Notes: generated by a model not told the origin, from the sequence alone. Numbered from the stretch's first letter, positions 23,130 to 35,660 are shown. The stretch: 64,000 nucleotides of DNA from Cyrtodaria siliqua (GCA_037043455.1 JAWPHD010011275.1:1-64000); one strand, 5' to 3'. Program-made: numbers and translations.

Positions 23130-25085
23130 CCACATCCTCTCCACCCCAACCAACACAGACGCATGCACGCACACGCACACGCGCATCATCTTAAATTGAT
23201 TTCCACCGAATGTGTGAGAAGATTTGTATCAACGATAGTACACATCATTTATACATAATATAGACACCATTCAGCCTTAAACCAGTAGAGAGATACATGC
23301 TCTCTTGGAACTCTTGCTTCCAAATGTTCTTGTATTGTTATCATCATTTAACTGTTTAACAATATTTACTGTACAATAGGTATAACATTGCCACACTACA
23401 TATAGTATGTATTTAGGAACATGTTTTGCTTTGTTGTGTAAAACTGATACACAGAGAGGACCTAGTATTTAAATGATATCTTAAAAAGTCTCTAATAACT
23501 ATTAATGGATCTCGTCCTTGTTTTAAATAGGTATTTTCATAGACTTTCAAAAGTCTGATGTTGCCACTATTCCAAGTACAATGGTTGAATCCATGGAGGG
23601 GAGTTTAAAAATATTCTTGCCGGATTTGGAAGGTGGATGGGCTGGGGAGTCGAGTGGGTTTGTTGACGGGTACACATTTGTTCATCTTTGGATTGAAACA
23701 CTGAACATTTCTGAAAATGCAACATAATTCACCAAATCTAAACCGCCGATCAAGATTTAACGACGCCCGTCCTCGACCTTCTCCTCATTCCCCACCCCGC
23801 CACTCTCTAAACTCAAATTTGGATCCACTTCATTGAAATATTCTTTTCGTATAGTCCTGTTGTAACTTTAGTATGTATACGTTGTATCGGTTAGTATTTT
23901 GTAATCACAATTTAAGAGCGTCTTTTAAAAGTAGAGAAATGGGGAAAGGAAAAAACACACTCTTCCGTTAAAAGTAAAAGTGTCAATCTAAATATCTTGG
24001 ATTCACCTTATCTACAAATATAAAGTTAAAATAGTAATTCTGTGACATTAAGAATATAAATTACGTTAAATGTCAAAATCAGAAAAAAAGTTCGAGGAGA
24101 ACTGATATCCCGTAGCTGAATAAAACGACTTGATACCAAGATGCTGTGGTGTATTTAGATGTTCATGACATATCGTTTATGGGATAGTTTGAGAAAAATT
24201 AAGGCACATATTTAAATGTTATGAAAGAGTCCCATATCCGCCTGGATACACACCCACACATTCCACACCACAACCACAAATCCACAGAGTCAAAAGATAT
24301 ACCACTCGTCGTAAGATTAATTTAAATCGAGTAACCTTAAATGTATTCGTTTAAAGCCGAGTTCAACAAAAACTCATATAATACATGTATAATAATATAT
24401 ATATAATGCGCTGTCCATTACCTTTCTCATAATATACTGACATACGTTGTAGTGTTGTTATCAGTAATAAATTCGACCTTGCCAGAACAAAACAAAAAAG
24501 TGTGCCGTTAAGATAAAATGATAACAGCAGATGTCAACAGTAAACTGAAACATTCAGATATTATTTGGAGATAGTAGCTGCATTCAAAACATCTATCGGA
24601 TTGCAAGATCTTAAAATAAATAGTATTAAGATGCTTGAAAGATATCATTTAAAACTTATTAGGCTAATATATTGTATTTCATTGGACTCAAGCAAACGCA
24701 ACAAAAACAATTTACCTGATATAACAGGTTCTGTTATCTTGACAGTTTTAAAGCTACAGTGTACGAATAAAATCTTACTCTACTTTAGATATGAACTCCT
24801 TATGAAACGTTAGACCTTCTGAAATATTTGAGAATCTCCCCCAGCAACATCTGCCCACCTACATGTTGCTGCCTTACACTTTATTTTCATCAAAGTAGAA
24901 AACATGCGAATCATTTGTTATATTTACATTATTTTCCAGTCGCTATAGTTCCAAAATAACATGCCTTGTGAGATTGTATTATGATACAAATATGCAAGAG
25001 AGACAACTACTAATAGCGTATTTAAGCGGAATAGTCATTTTGTATTGAGACACATTGGATGCGTGCGCATTGATGTTCACATTTT
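23130..25085. other. Non-coding stretch
   Basis: No splice-supported exon seen. Contains a CA-rich tract (23157-23185) and the possible RT remnant at 24565. Confidence 0.45.
24565..24813 (+). pseudogene. Possible C-terminal remnant of a non-LTR reverse transcriptase
   Basis: The 82-residue frame contains INSIKMLERYHLKLIRLI and later ILTVLKLQCTNKILLYFRYEL, whose spacing recalls the end of non-LTR ORF2 proteins (LE+FH...CLK.IQ ... K.LFF..L). Similarity is by eye only. Confidence 0.3.
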
Positions 25086-25089
25086 CTAA

Positions 25090-25312
25090 GTATCGAATTT
25101 TGAGTAGAGAAACTCGAGTTTCGAGTGGAGAATATCGAGTTTCGAATAGAGAAAATCGAGTTTCGAGCGGAAAATATCGAGTTTCGAGTAGAGAAAATCG
25201 AGTTTCGAGTAGACAGTATCGAGTTTCGAGTAGAGAAAATCGAGTTTCGAGTGGAGAATATCGAGTTTGGAGTAGACAATATCGAGTTCCGAGTAGAGAA
25301 AATCTAAGTTCG
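25090..25312. repeat. 21-bp minisatellite, about 10-11 copies
   Basis: Unit 'gagtttcgagtagagaaaat' plus c. Period 21 keeps several frames open on both strands (25055-25339, 25125-25307, 25022-25279), so these are not genes. Confidence 0.9.
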
Positions 25313-26189
25313 AAAATTACAGAAAACAGTCAAATATGAGCAGCAATGGTATTATAGAGGCAGCAGAGATGTATCCACGTATTTCATCTTTATCTTATAA
25401 TCACATCTGTCTTATACCCTTGCATTAGCCCTTGTAACAGTAACATCAAGTTTCCAAGTTTATTTTGTACAGTATATCAAAAATGATGTCTCGTGATCTT
25501 ACTCCAGGACAAAAAAAATATTGTTTGGGATTGATAATCGACTCGTGATAATTAAAGGTCGAGATTTGTTCTCCTGAGAAACTACGATTCACAGAATCAT
25601 TTAATCATTTATAATATATAATATATATATATAAATATAAGCTATCAGCATGTGGTTAAATTTGCTGAACATACTGATCAGACCGGACATTTCAGTTCTG
25701 CCAGATGTTGGATACACATACATAATGTATATAATTATGTACTTCAATATAGAATTCTTTAAAATTAATATTTCTGAATTAATTAACAATGTAGCGTTTA
25801 CTATTATTAGTCCACTACCAGTGTATTACCATAGGGGGACTATACGTTAATTTACTCTCCGACTCCGTCTGCCTGTCCCTCTGTATGTCCGCAAAAGCTG
25901 GATTGTGATTGTGGACAGTATTAACACCTCCACACATTTTTATGAAATGTGCCCGTGCAAGGTTATTGTTCCATTTAAATTTGGCTATTTGGAGACTTTT
26001 TTATTGTACTATATTCAATAACTGCAATATGTGATTATAATATTAACGGCTTCAGGTATTTTTTATGAAAAAAGTTCGTTCACACTAGCCTCGGTCATCC
26101 GGTCTGCTTCTCATTTCTTCTTTACTCTATGCTACTCGGATTTGTCTCGTTCACCCGGCCTGCTTCTGATTTATTAGCTAAGGTATGAT

Positions 26190-26345
26190 CTTCAGAACCA
26201 AGACCTGGGGAAAAACGACAAGTAATGGGGCAATTTTGGCGAGACTTTGAGAAATTTAAAACATAACGTATTTTCAAGTTAATTACATGTTCATTTCTTA
26301 TGATTAACTTGTGAGAAACAGCAAGTGACGTCAAGCAATGTAGTA
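26190..26345 (+). repeat. Dispersed repeat also present at 32390-32600
   Basis: Shares 'ttttggcgagactttgagaa', 'cgtattttcaagttaatta' and 'gtgagaaacagcaagtgacg' with 32460-32590 in the same orientation. No coding sequence. Confidence 0.65.
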
Positions 26346-26362
26346 AAAATCAGATATAGGGT

Positions 26363-27110
26363 CCTATCGAAACCACATCGTCCAAACGCAATGGCATCGT
26401 AGGTCCGTACTATACTACAAACAAGGAGCGAGCAGTATTTAATTAATTATACAATGAAAAAGACAAAATATAACAGAAAGAGTGGGGAAGACAGGGTTAC
26501 CGACTTGGAAAGGTCAGTAGGCAATAAGGCCTACACGTTAGCTTGAATCGATTTCATGTGTACACAATCCTCGTTATTATCCTATTTTCAGCTCCCAAAA
26601 ATAGACAAGACAGTGTATACAAAACTACATCCCATGAAAAGAAATTCTCTAGCAATAAAGTCCACATCCAGAGAAACTAACAAAAGAAACACTAAGATGT
26701 TGTTGTAAAGCTATATAAAATACAAAATAAGAAACATTTCAGGAATTATCCAGAATTGTACTGAAAAACCACAGCATGAAAACCAATATAGGGTACGACC
26801 AGAAAACCCGAGGGACGAAAGCTCATGTACCTACTTCCCTTGGTCGGGGTTTCACTAGGTGTAATCATAGAATTCCAAGAGGTTGTCCGGTCATAGTACA
26901 AGGGAAAAGTGAAGCGTAGTGACTGGCTGTGGAGGGGTCAATCACTAAACATGCAGTGCGTTGTAATACTAAAGGGTCGTATCCTTTTCTGACGAACACC
27001 CTGATTAATTTTGTGAAGTGATCGGGTAACTCGCCAGATCCCTTTATCTTTTGAAGTTTATAGACCACATCTCTATAAAATAAGGGTTGTGATATTCCTA
27101 GTCGTGGAAG
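26363..27110. mobile_element. Truncated copy of the 7016-type DNA element
   Basis: The left end (cctatcgaaaccacatcgtc...) at 26363 matches the family inverted repeat; 26800-26985 is the reverse complement of 7420-7600. The minus-strand frame 26865-27068 contains LVIDPSTASHYASLFPCTMTG, close to VIDPYTGRHYALLYPCTMTG at 7436-7495 on the plus strand. The right inverted end was not found. Confidence 0.6.
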
Positions 27111-27649
27111 TGTTTTAAGGTTGGTGTTGTACTTCTCCAGTAGGTTTTCGAGAACATTTTGAGAAATATCTACGTACTATTATCGGTAACCAGACTATTA
27201 TTGTCACATTAAGGAAAACGTTTATACCACGTGTGGTATTTTCCAGAAAAGAGTCAAATTTGATATCCCAAGCAAGTAACCAGCATTTGATTGATCTGTA
27301 TTCGTTGCTGTTCCTTTGTACTCCCAACAGTAAATAAGTTCTTCTTGAGATGTTATGCCTAAGTACTAGTATACATGGTTTTATCAACATACTTTGGTAT
27401 ATTATCGACACTTTTTTATTTTTAAAAAAGTATGACACAAACTATATCATCGACTATATCTGAAAACCTAAGCTCCACATATAGAACCCACACAACAAGT
27501 ACAACTTCACAGAACAGTCATTGTTGTTCTTCTGTAATACGAGACTACAATTAGAGTGTCACTTCACTTAATAACATGTAACCAAGTTGTTTTCTAACGG
27601 ATTTTTCGTCCGTGATATTCTTGACTTCATTTCTAAATTCTTTTCTTCA

Positions 27650-27850
27650 AACCGGTTGAATTGAATTGAATTGGATTTTATAGTCACACCAACAGCTAAG
27701 GTCATATGGCGACTTTCCAGCTTCCACTGGTGGAGGAAGACCGCAGGTGCCCCACCGGACAATTTTCGTGCACGGACGGGCACCTGGGTAGAACCACCGA
27801 CGTTCCGCAATCCAGTTGGATGGCTTCCTCACATAACGATTCCGAATAAA
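27650..27850 (-). mobile_element. SINE body, tRNA head missing
   Basis: Closely matches 41937-42120: 'tttatagtc(a/g)caccaacagc', 'aaggtcatatggcgactttc', 'gggtagaaccaccgacgttc', 'cttcctcacataacgattcc'. It lacks the tRNA-like head and has a (GAATT)n tail at 27650-27668, so it is 5'-truncated in the minus orientation. The open frame 27671-28015 is a by-product. Confidence 0.8.
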
Positions 27851-28642
27851 AACCGGATGAACAGATCAACAGTTTCTATCATCAATTTCACGTATTCTAC
27901 AATGACCTCCTCCTCGACTCTGGTAAGAACTACTTTTGTCCAGACATTTCCAGAACGACACGATCAGCCAGTTTATCAATTTAAGTCGTCCGAGGTACAC
28001 CAGATAAAGCCATAGCTTCGAAAGGTCGTCTCATACTAATTCAATTGCCTTTCGCATTTTTGAAGGTCTGTACTGTTGATGTTTAAGTTTTAACATTATA
28101 CGATATTATCTGGAATAATAATATAGTGTATCAGTTTGGTGACCATATGCTAATTAGTGGGATTACACGGACAACATTGCCAAAATAATATCTTAAACGG
28201 TTTTGGAATCCCGAAAGCCACTGAATACAACATGTACAAGGGAAAACAAGTCGAGAAAAGAAAAGTAGTGTGTCAAAAACAATATATGGACCAGTGAATA
28301 AATGCGTAAAACCAGCGCAAAAAATAGCAAACTACATAGTTTTAGCACCATATTCCGTCAGCGGGAAGTTTAATTTGGAAACACTAGCTGTGGCTAAAAT
28401 AAACTAATATATGTAATATATACATATTTCTTCAAGTTATATAATTCTATGAGTTTTTAATTCACAAAATGTATACATCTTTCCAATACAGTTATGTTAA
28501 ATTACACTCACCCACTTCCTGCCTTATAAGCGATACACCACTTTGTTAAAATTAAAAACCGTAATTATATAAACGTTTCTGCAAAGCGTCTAATGTTATT
28601 CTACATTACCGCTCTATATAGGTGGATACTTTAAACGTATTG

Positions 28643-28860
28643 CACCTTTAAAAAAGAGTATGATAATGGACCTTTGGAAACGGCCGAAAACGACACATAC
28701 GAAATATTGCAGTCTCGGTTTGATTGAGACTGTTCTTGAGCGGTAGTGAACTATGCTAGCTACCGCTCACGCCCTCTAGCCCCGGGTTGAGCAGAACTCA
28801 ATATTAATAAAATCAATAGTACACAATTTTAACCATCCCGAAGATGGCATGTATATGGCG
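28643..28860 (-). repeat. Dispersed retroelement-like repeat (subfamily 1), copy B
   Basis: Reverse complement of copies at 9731-9890 and 61485-61688, including 'ccatcccgaagatggcatg', which the copy at 61490-61510 also carries. Confidence 0.65.
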
Positions 28861-29124
28861 GTGGACATGGAGTTTATTGCTTCCCCATGTTAAAGTTGTA
28901 CATGTTGCAGTTATCAGAGTGTGCGTTGTATATGTAATCAGTCTTCCCTCTACTACCCCAGTAGATTCGTTGACAAACAATGCTAATGTTGTTTTGACTG
29001 AATCATCATGTTCATGAAAACCCTCTGAGGTTAATGCAACAGTATGGCAAACAATGTCGACTTCCTTATTCGAATATTGAATTACTAACCTGCGCATTTT
29101 GATGTGATAACATGGCTTTGTCAT
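28813..29124 (-). other. Hypothetical 103-residue open frame, minus strand
   Basis: The frame contains KEVDIVCHTVALTSEGFHEH and a Thr-rich stretch; no family was recognised. Its last 16 codons overlap repeat copy B, which argues that it belongs to the element or is chance. Confidence 0.2.
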
Positions 29125-30180
29125 TTCAAGTTAAAGGATAGTTTCACCAGTGGAATGTTTTAAACTATAGTTTTGATTTTAATCTTTATTGAATTTACCT
29201 GTTCATATTTAAAATAGCAAGACGTTATTATCCGTGTCTGTATCATAGTATTTATTTTCCTCATAGTATTTATTTTCTTGTGAAGAGATCTAATCGTTCA
29301 CCCACAATTCGATGACTCTTGGTTTAGTTTCTGTATTTGCAAGAGAAAACTGTTTCTTCATTTGCAATGATATCTAACTTGTAAAATCGTATTTTCCGTG
29401 CATTTGTGCTTGATTGAACAGTGTAGTATAGTTCTCTGTACCCTTCAAAAACAGCAATTGATATTTTCCAAACTTAGTCTAGTATATGTATAGTTAAATT
29501 ATGTCCTGATTTTTTGTCCTACAAGGCCATATATATATATGCATACAAAAAGACACCACCAACTACAATCCATTATGTACGTCCTCTTGCGTCGTGTACA
29601 TGTTTTTCAATGAATTTCTTTTTTCTGAAAGAGCTGCCGTTATATTTTTCTAATGGTAGTATGTAACTACCAAAGAGCCATCAATCCTTAGTTTAGAATG
29701 ATAGGTAGGACCATGTTACGACCTCCATGCGCACTTTTAGCGGCTATGGTTTTGAAAACAGCACGCAATGGCTTCATAAACAACCGCCATAAACCTTAAA
29801 TACAACACGTGCATGCATAAAACTCATCTCCTCGACCAAGGCATTGTTTTGTAAGACTGTTCATGTTTCAGCCGACATAGTTTTTTTTTGACGTTTTGAA
29901 ACATCCCGCCACAAAGGACACACACACACACACACATACATTTTTAGTATTTACATCACCGCTCTCGTGTAAACCCTCCCAATACATGAATGCAATTGCA
30001 ACACAAATTACGACACCTGTTCACAGTCTCTAAGCAACTTCATTTAAACAGAGATCCTTAAAGGCACGTAATGCAACCCTTTATCTGTCATGGTCGGAGA
30101 AAATCTGCACACCTTTCGAACTGATACCCAATGATAACGTTTGCGATACAATAATGTATGACATTCAAATCTGTGACATT
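29125..30180. other. Non-coding stretch with an (AC)n microsatellite
   Basis: No gene seen. A short (CA)n tract lies at 29921-29937; a small direct repeat 'catagtatttattttc' is at 29245-29275. Confidence 0.5.
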
Positions 30181-30299
30181 CCAAAACCGTCTTCTATCAT
30201 CTCAATCGTCAAATAAAATCATTTTTCTTGAGAGATAGTTTAGGGATATATTAGGTTTTATTTTCCGGACCATATACATAAACCACACACCTCTTTGCA

Positions 30300-30970
30300 A
30301 GCTTGTCTTTCTGTGTACTTTCATGTTTACTAGTACATGACGACTTCGGGTATATGGACGCGTTACCACAGGAGTACCACAAGGCCCATGTATAGGTCCG
30401 ATCTTATTCCTCATATATATTGATTTAATGACCTATCAGATAAGACACATCAAATGTAAGACTGTACAGATGATACCGCAGTGTACATGGTGTATATGGT
30501 TATCTTTAGTTTCCAAGATGCCCAATTTCTGCAATGAAACCTTAAAAAAACTCCCCCTATCTGTATAAAAAAATGGGATATAGAGTTTTAATCAAGGTAT
30601 GTGCACAGCCATCCATCCATGTAACAAGATAAAAATCCTATCGACTTGCACATTGCATGGTCACACACTGGAAACAATAAGAAGTACTAAATACATGGGT
30701 GTCAACATACGTATTGATCTTACCCGGAAAGATCATGTCAAAAATGTCAATACTTCAAGCAACGGCTTGTTAAAAGCGCAAAAAACAGCCATAAGATCAA
30801 CTGCGTACAAGGCACTAGTCCGGATGTTCTTCCCCAGTCTAGTCATACTCGACACAATATAGATAAATTAAACACGAAATTTGACGAAGAGCTGACGGGT
30901 GGTTGCAAAATGATTTCTCATATGAATCTTAGGTCACAGTATGCTTAAAAAATCCTGAACTGACAATATT
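30300..30970 (+). pseudogene. Non-LTR reverse transcriptase remnant, plus strand
   Basis: In shifting frames: VTTGVPQGPCIGPILFLIYI (RT block 4) at about 30363-30425, TDDTAVYMV (catalytic DD, Ala replaced by Thr) at about 30468, SFQDAQFLQ, then LHGHTLETIRSTKYMGVNI at 30656-30712 and TAYKALVRMFF further on. Stops and frame changes show it is inactive. The family looks CR1/Jockey-like; the clade is inference. Confidence 0.75.
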
Positions 30971-31094
30971 TTAGGAAGACTTTCTGAAGCCAATGACTAC
31001 TTGCAATCCAAATGCCTACATGCATCTAGCCTCCTACGAGGCTATCTAGGCTGTCAAATCCACTAGCCTTTCGTCATATCATCAATGTTTGTCT

Positions 31095-31560
31095 ATATTG
31101 TGTTGAGCATGAGGACTCCAGATGCAGTATCGTTCTATGTAAGATGACTGCTTATGTTGCCAGCTAGGTATTTGGCACTGCTTATTGTTTCTAATGTGTG
31201 ACCATACAATGTGTAAGTTGATGAGATTAGAGTTTTAGATCGAGTTAAATGGATGGCTGTACACTTACATGGATTAAACGCCATATCCCATTGTTCTTCA
31301 GATATCAAGTGTTTGTCAAGGTGACGCTACAGAAATTGAGCATCTTGGAAACTACAGATAGCCAGGTACACTGTGGTATCATCTGCAGTGTTACGTTTGA
31401 TGTGATGTTATCCGATATTTCTTCTTATGTTTGAGGAAAAGATCTGACCTAGAACTAAGCCTTGTGTTACTCCCGCGGTAACTGGTACTCTTCGGTGACT
31501 GGTACTGAATCACTGACATTTTTCGTTTCCTACGCATCAATGATATACTTTGATGATTGA
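31095..31560 (-). pseudogene. Second copy of the same RT family, minus strand
   Basis: The reverse complement encodes a GV.QG..LG block near 31465, ADDTTVYL near 31385, SFQDAQFL, EEQWDMAFNPCKC, and LYGHTLETISSAKYLAGNI near 31150-31205. It is related to the plus-strand remnant at 30.3-31.0 kb; the two face each other. Broken by stops. Confidence 0.7.
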
Positions 31561-32078
31561 TATGTGAAAAGGCCGTTTGGGAATGTCACAGTTTTGAATG
31601 TCATGCGATATTATCATTGAGTAGCACTCACGGCACAGACAGTTGTACCAAAGTGCGTTTAGTAGGCGTGTTTGCGTGCTGGCGTCGTTAATACACCAGT
31701 GAAACATTTGGCGCCACTTTTCCTCGTTCTCATAAGTTAAAAGTAAGAAACTGACATGTAATTAACTAAATAGTAAATACGTTTTTTATAGAATTACTCA
31801 AATTCTCGCCAAAATAGTCCTAAAGTGAGTGGCGTTTTCAACCATCCATTTCCCCCAGGACTTGGTTTTGAATCCGCGAAGCATAGTGTAGTGAAGAAAT
31901 CAGAGCAAGCCGGTCAATCGAGGCTAGAGTAAAGCTTCTTTAAAAATGTTGACATCAAAACGAGGTCATAACGAATAACGTGTATGATCTTGATTGAACA
32001 ACGTTATTCTAAATCCTGGAAGGAGTGGTCATTTTTAATTGATATCTTCAATCTTGCGGTCAGGCGACATTACACACA

Positions 32079-32220
32079 TACAGGGGTGACAAATGGGGTA
32101 CCGCCTGGAACGGTCAATGGCAATAAAGGACAATGTGAGATGGAGTGTGTGTGTGTGTGTGTTGTAGGGGACGGGGTAGTTAAACCAGGTTCTATCTACT
32201 AGTGTACCAAACTTTACTCT
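32079..32220. repeat. Repeat fragment with (GT)n tract
   Basis: 'ggggtaccgcctggaacggtcaatggcaat' resembles 44195-44235 and 26495-26530; a (TG)n tract lies at 32143-32162. Confidence 0.5.
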
Positions 32221-32389
32221 TACCCTGTTGATTAAAGTAAAACTTATATATTACCTGTTTATGTTTTTACATGTGAGCCATATATCAGGTTATATTTTCA
32301 CTGTTATTTTTCACTGACGGAACAGCTTTTTCGTTTTTAGAAAATAACTAATACATGTATATCATTAGCTTGAAAATGGTCTACACGGT

Positions 32390-32600
32390 TTCAGCCATGG
32401 GATACAGCACCAAGGCCTGTGGGAAAATGTTAGGTTGAAATTGCCACTTATGTAAGGGTAGATTTTGGCGAAACTTTGAGAGATTTTATGTGACTTTCAC
32501 AATAAACGCATTTTCATATTAATTAAACGTTTAAAAATTTAAAATTTCTTACTTTTAACATGTGAGAAGCAGCACGTGATGTCAACAAGTGTAACTAAAT
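32390..32600 (+). repeat. Dispersed repeat, second copy of 26190-26345
   Basis: Same orientation and words as the copy at 26190-26345. The following 32635-32870 is rich in the word 'gttatctgtta'. Confidence 0.6.
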
Positions 32601-33077
32601 TGTTGTGTTATGCTGTAATTGGCGAAATTTATACTTTGTTATCTGTTATTTTGAAATGATATTGACTGTTATCCGTTACTGGTTAATTTAATATTATCTG
32701 TTAATATTTATATCGTCCCCAATCCCCCTCTCGCCTTCTCCACCACTTATCGTAAAATGTAAAATGTAGGATTGTTATTTTATTTTATTTACTGTTAACT
32801 GTTTCTAGTATTGTTAATTCATTGTTATCTGTTATCATCAAATTCAATTTGCTGTTATCCTGTTATGGGACCCCCTCCGGCTACCTCATCCCCACCCCAG
32901 CTCACCCTGAAGTAGCTTTATTTACAACATAACGCTGACTTTTATTTGCCCTGAAAACGGACGGATGCAGTCGGCTAATCGCTAGTGGAGCTTTATCGGC
33001 CTAATCTGCCCAGATCGATATCTGCGTGTAAGACCTATACGACATATACATCATACGGTTTTGGCTGTCCGAGACTA

Positions 33078-33346
33078 ACGTCTCCGTGGCCGAGGTATTA
33101 ACGACGTTGCGTTGTAAACATTCTCTCCTCTCACCGCTGAGGGTTCTAATCCCACTGGGAGCTCGAATTGTAAGTGAGGAAGTGTTGATTCTTAAGGATG
33201 GCGGGGAGTGTACAGTACTGGTTCTACCCAGGAAAAGTGGGTGGTCTGCCTCCACCACAAACAAATCGACCGTCATATATATAACCTTACATGTGTTGAC
33301 AATGACGTAACACACCATACAAACAAACAAACAAACAAACTGTCCG
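33078..33346 (+). mobile_element. tRNA-derived SINE
   Basis: A box TGGCCGAGGTATTAACG starts at 33087 and B box GGGTTCTAATCCC lies at 33141-33153, as in tRNA-Leu/Ser. The body carries 'agtactggttctacccagg', a motif shared with 49374-49400 and, as its core, with the SINE at 41937. It ends in an (ACAA)n tail near 33325-33346. RNA polymerase III transcription is expected from the boxes. Confidence 0.75.
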
Positions 33347-33478
33347 AGACTAGAATAAACGAAACGTAGTATAGTAAAGAAATCAGAAGCAGGCCGGACG
33401 CCCGATGCTGATCATTCTGTCACAAAATGTCAGGGGTAGAGCGTATTGGTCGTACATAGCTTTTGTAAGCACCTGTTA

Positions 33479-34798
33479 AGGGGTCATTTCACCAAGGATT
33501 GTTTTGGTCCCGAGAGTACCCGATCCTTTTTCTGGTCGATCGGCCGCATTTTTGCGAAAATAATCGGGAACGTGCGAGCACTGTCCCGCACTACCCTATA
33601 CATTCGGGGGAAGATCTGGCGCGATCGCCTCAGTCCTCCGAGGGTCGGGTACCGAAAAAGTGATCGGCTACTGTTTTTAAAAATGTTGAAAAACAGTAGC
33701 CGATCAAAAACCGTCGGCCCAGGTCGTCTTGGTCGTCCGAGGGTCCCCTGAAGGTCCCCTTGTCTCGCCCACCCTCTGGAGCTTTCGTATAGCCTCTGCA
33801 GCTCTCTACCGAGGGTCGTGCGTAGTTTTAATGAAACAAAACACATGTAAAAATCCTTTAAAATGTCACAAAGAATTAATTGTTACTAAATACAACAGCA
33901 AGACATATATTTACTCAAAATTATTATAAATAATAATAAATTTACAAATTAATACCAATGCCAGAGAATTATAAACCAAATATAAAATAAAAACTGCACA
34001 CTTTTCTCAGAACAGGTACTGAAACAAAACACACTTGAAAACCCTTTAAAAAGTCACAAAAACTTAATTCTTTTTGGCATATTTTCTCTTGGTCCTTGGC
34101 CTCCTCCTCAGCATATTTCCTAATGTAATAACATGTTGCTGTGCTATGGCAGAACGAAGTTGTAGAGCTACAACAAGCCCCAGCACTGCTTGTTGGTCCA
34201 TGACCTTCCCTGGCTGGTCAGAAAGTGATGAACGGCTTCGATCTGAGCGGTTTATATAGTCGGGCCTTTAAAAACACCGATCTCCGGCCGATCTAGGCAA
34301 ATTTGGTCGGCCGAAGAACGTCCGAAGATCGTTTAAATCGTCCGAAGACCGTTTACTTTCGGCTACCTGCGTCAACATACGCCTACATTCGGCCACTCTC
34401 GCGCGAAGAACGGCGGAAGAACGGCGGAAATCGAACGAAAGCGTCCTCTCTCGAGCCGGGATCGCCCATTTTCGGCCTCTCTCGGCCGAACAACGCGCCA
34501 AGATCGCTCACTTGCGCGCGAGAAGCGGGTCTCTACCGGGCCTTTGCCGTGTACCTGCGGGTACTTGTGCAAACTTTCGCATACTTGCGCCCCGGAAACG
34601 TGTCGATCGCGCGAGGAACGTCCGAGAATCGTCCCCTCGCCATGGTCCATTGGTCGGGACTCAATCGGGTCAAAAAAAGGGGGCGATTGGAGGCGATTCA
34701 GGACGACAATCGGGCAGATCAAAAAATTGATTGATCGGGGACAATCTGGTCCAGATCGGGCCGATTGGAAAAAAACAATCCTTGGTGAAATGACCCCT
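33479..34798. mobile_element. PIF/Harbinger-type DNA transposon, 1,320 bp, intact ends
   Basis: Perfect 27-bp terminal inverted repeats (AGGGGTCATTTCACCAAGGA...) are flanked by TTA at 33476-33478 and 34799-34801, the target duplication expected of Harbinger elements. Both subterminal regions are GC-rich with many 'cgatcgg' and 'gtccgaag' words, in contrast to an AT-rich core (33830-34100). Within the core a stretch is duplicated (33829-33880 and 34017-34070). Overlapping open frames at 34303-34813 come from the GC-rich part and are not convincing proteins. A small frame at 34064-34201 may be a transposase remnant. Confidence 0.85.
34064..34201 (-). pseudogene. Short Harbinger transposase N-terminal-like frame
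   Basis: Forty-five residues: MDQQAVLGLVVALQLRSA, then a basic run LRRRPRTKRKY before a stop. The hydrophobic/Gln start followed by an RRRR-type cluster resembles the N-terminus of animal Harbinger (HARBI1-like) transposases; resemblance judged by eye. No DDE nuclease region remains, so the element is non-autonomous. Confidence 0.45.
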
Positions 34799-35209
34799 TT
34801 AGTAACACCCTAATTCATTGTTCAGTTGAAACCAATTCACAATATCCATGATATATTCAGGTGACTCGGAAAAGCGTGCACATTTTAAGTGGCCGCCAGA
34901 GGGCGTCCGGAAGGGCCGTTTAATAAGTTTAATTTTGTGCTAATGCATGTAAAAGTATAGGTCTATCTCCTTAAAAGGCAAATTTGTGTAAGGGTCCTAT
35001 CGTGTAGAATTTAATACTGCGAATTTAGCCACGTATGTCACGGAATGGACTGGGAAATAATGGTTTGGGCGTAACGTTTGCTATAAAACCCATTGTCTTC
35101 TAGTTCTGGTCGGGATTGCTGGATAATTGCTTTGAGCAGGAGTTGGACGGCGAAATTCACAGGCAAAATGATATCATTATCACAAGCAACTGAGCCGATT
35201 AAAACAGAG

Positions 35210-35529
35210 GGCTGTTGTGGCGCAGTCGGTAGCGCGGCGAATTTGTAACAGGAGGCCCCGGGTTCAATCCTCCGTGGTGCCACTGAGTTCTGTCGGTGTG
35301 TTCTTGGGCAAGACACTTTCCCTTAGCCTCGTCCGTCGGATGGGGACGTAAACCGGGCGGTCCCGTGTATCGGTCTATCCTCCGAGCACGTTAAAGAACC
35401 ATAGGAATCTATTCGATAATAACAGTAGGGCACGGTTCCCGGAATCCTATGTATCCTTCCCCTCTCTCTGGGGCGGCTCTTAAATAACCTATACTATGTT
35501 GATGAGCCGTTAAACAACATTCAATTCAT
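35210..35529 (+). mobile_element. Full-length tRNA-Thr-like SINE
   Basis: The head 35210-35282 resembles tRNA-Thr(TGT): A box GTGGCGCAGTCGGTAGCGC, a TTTGTAA anticodon-loop-like word, B box GGGTTCAATCC at 35260-35270. The body includes 'tcttgggcaagacactttcc', 'gtaaaccgggcggtcccgtg' and 'ctctctctggggcggctct', and the tail is (ATTCA)n. Partial copies occur at 56168 and 56420. Confidence 0.85.
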
Positions 35530-35554
35530 ACCATTACATACTTCAGACAACTTC

Positions 35555-35660
35555 GTTGACTTTTAACATTTAGCGGTTAGCAGATTCCAATAAACGCTAT
35601 AAGTTAAATGATATAGCATTTAGCGTTAAGCGGAATTTTAACATTTAGCGGTGCTAAAAG
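35555..35660. repeat. Short repeats of 'aacatttagcggt'
   Basis: 'tttagcg(g/t)ta' words recur four times within about 100 bp. Confidence 0.6.

Noticed and set aside
25022..25339. Frames with FRVE/RVSSRE repeats as a repeat protein
   Set aside because: A 21-bp minisatellite open in three frames on two strands.
27671..28015. Protein-coding frame with TAKVIWRLSSFHW
   Set aside because: The same peptide appears at 41945-42095; both are SINE sequence.
34303..34813. Overlapping frames of 72-143 residues as Harbinger proteins
   Set aside because: They lie in a GC-rich subterminal region on both strands; composition explains the lack of stops and no transposase or Myb motif is seen.
35210..35282. 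A functional tRNA-Thr gene
   Set aside because: The A and B boxes are good, but the arms do not pair well and the sequence continues directly into a SINE body with other copies in the window.
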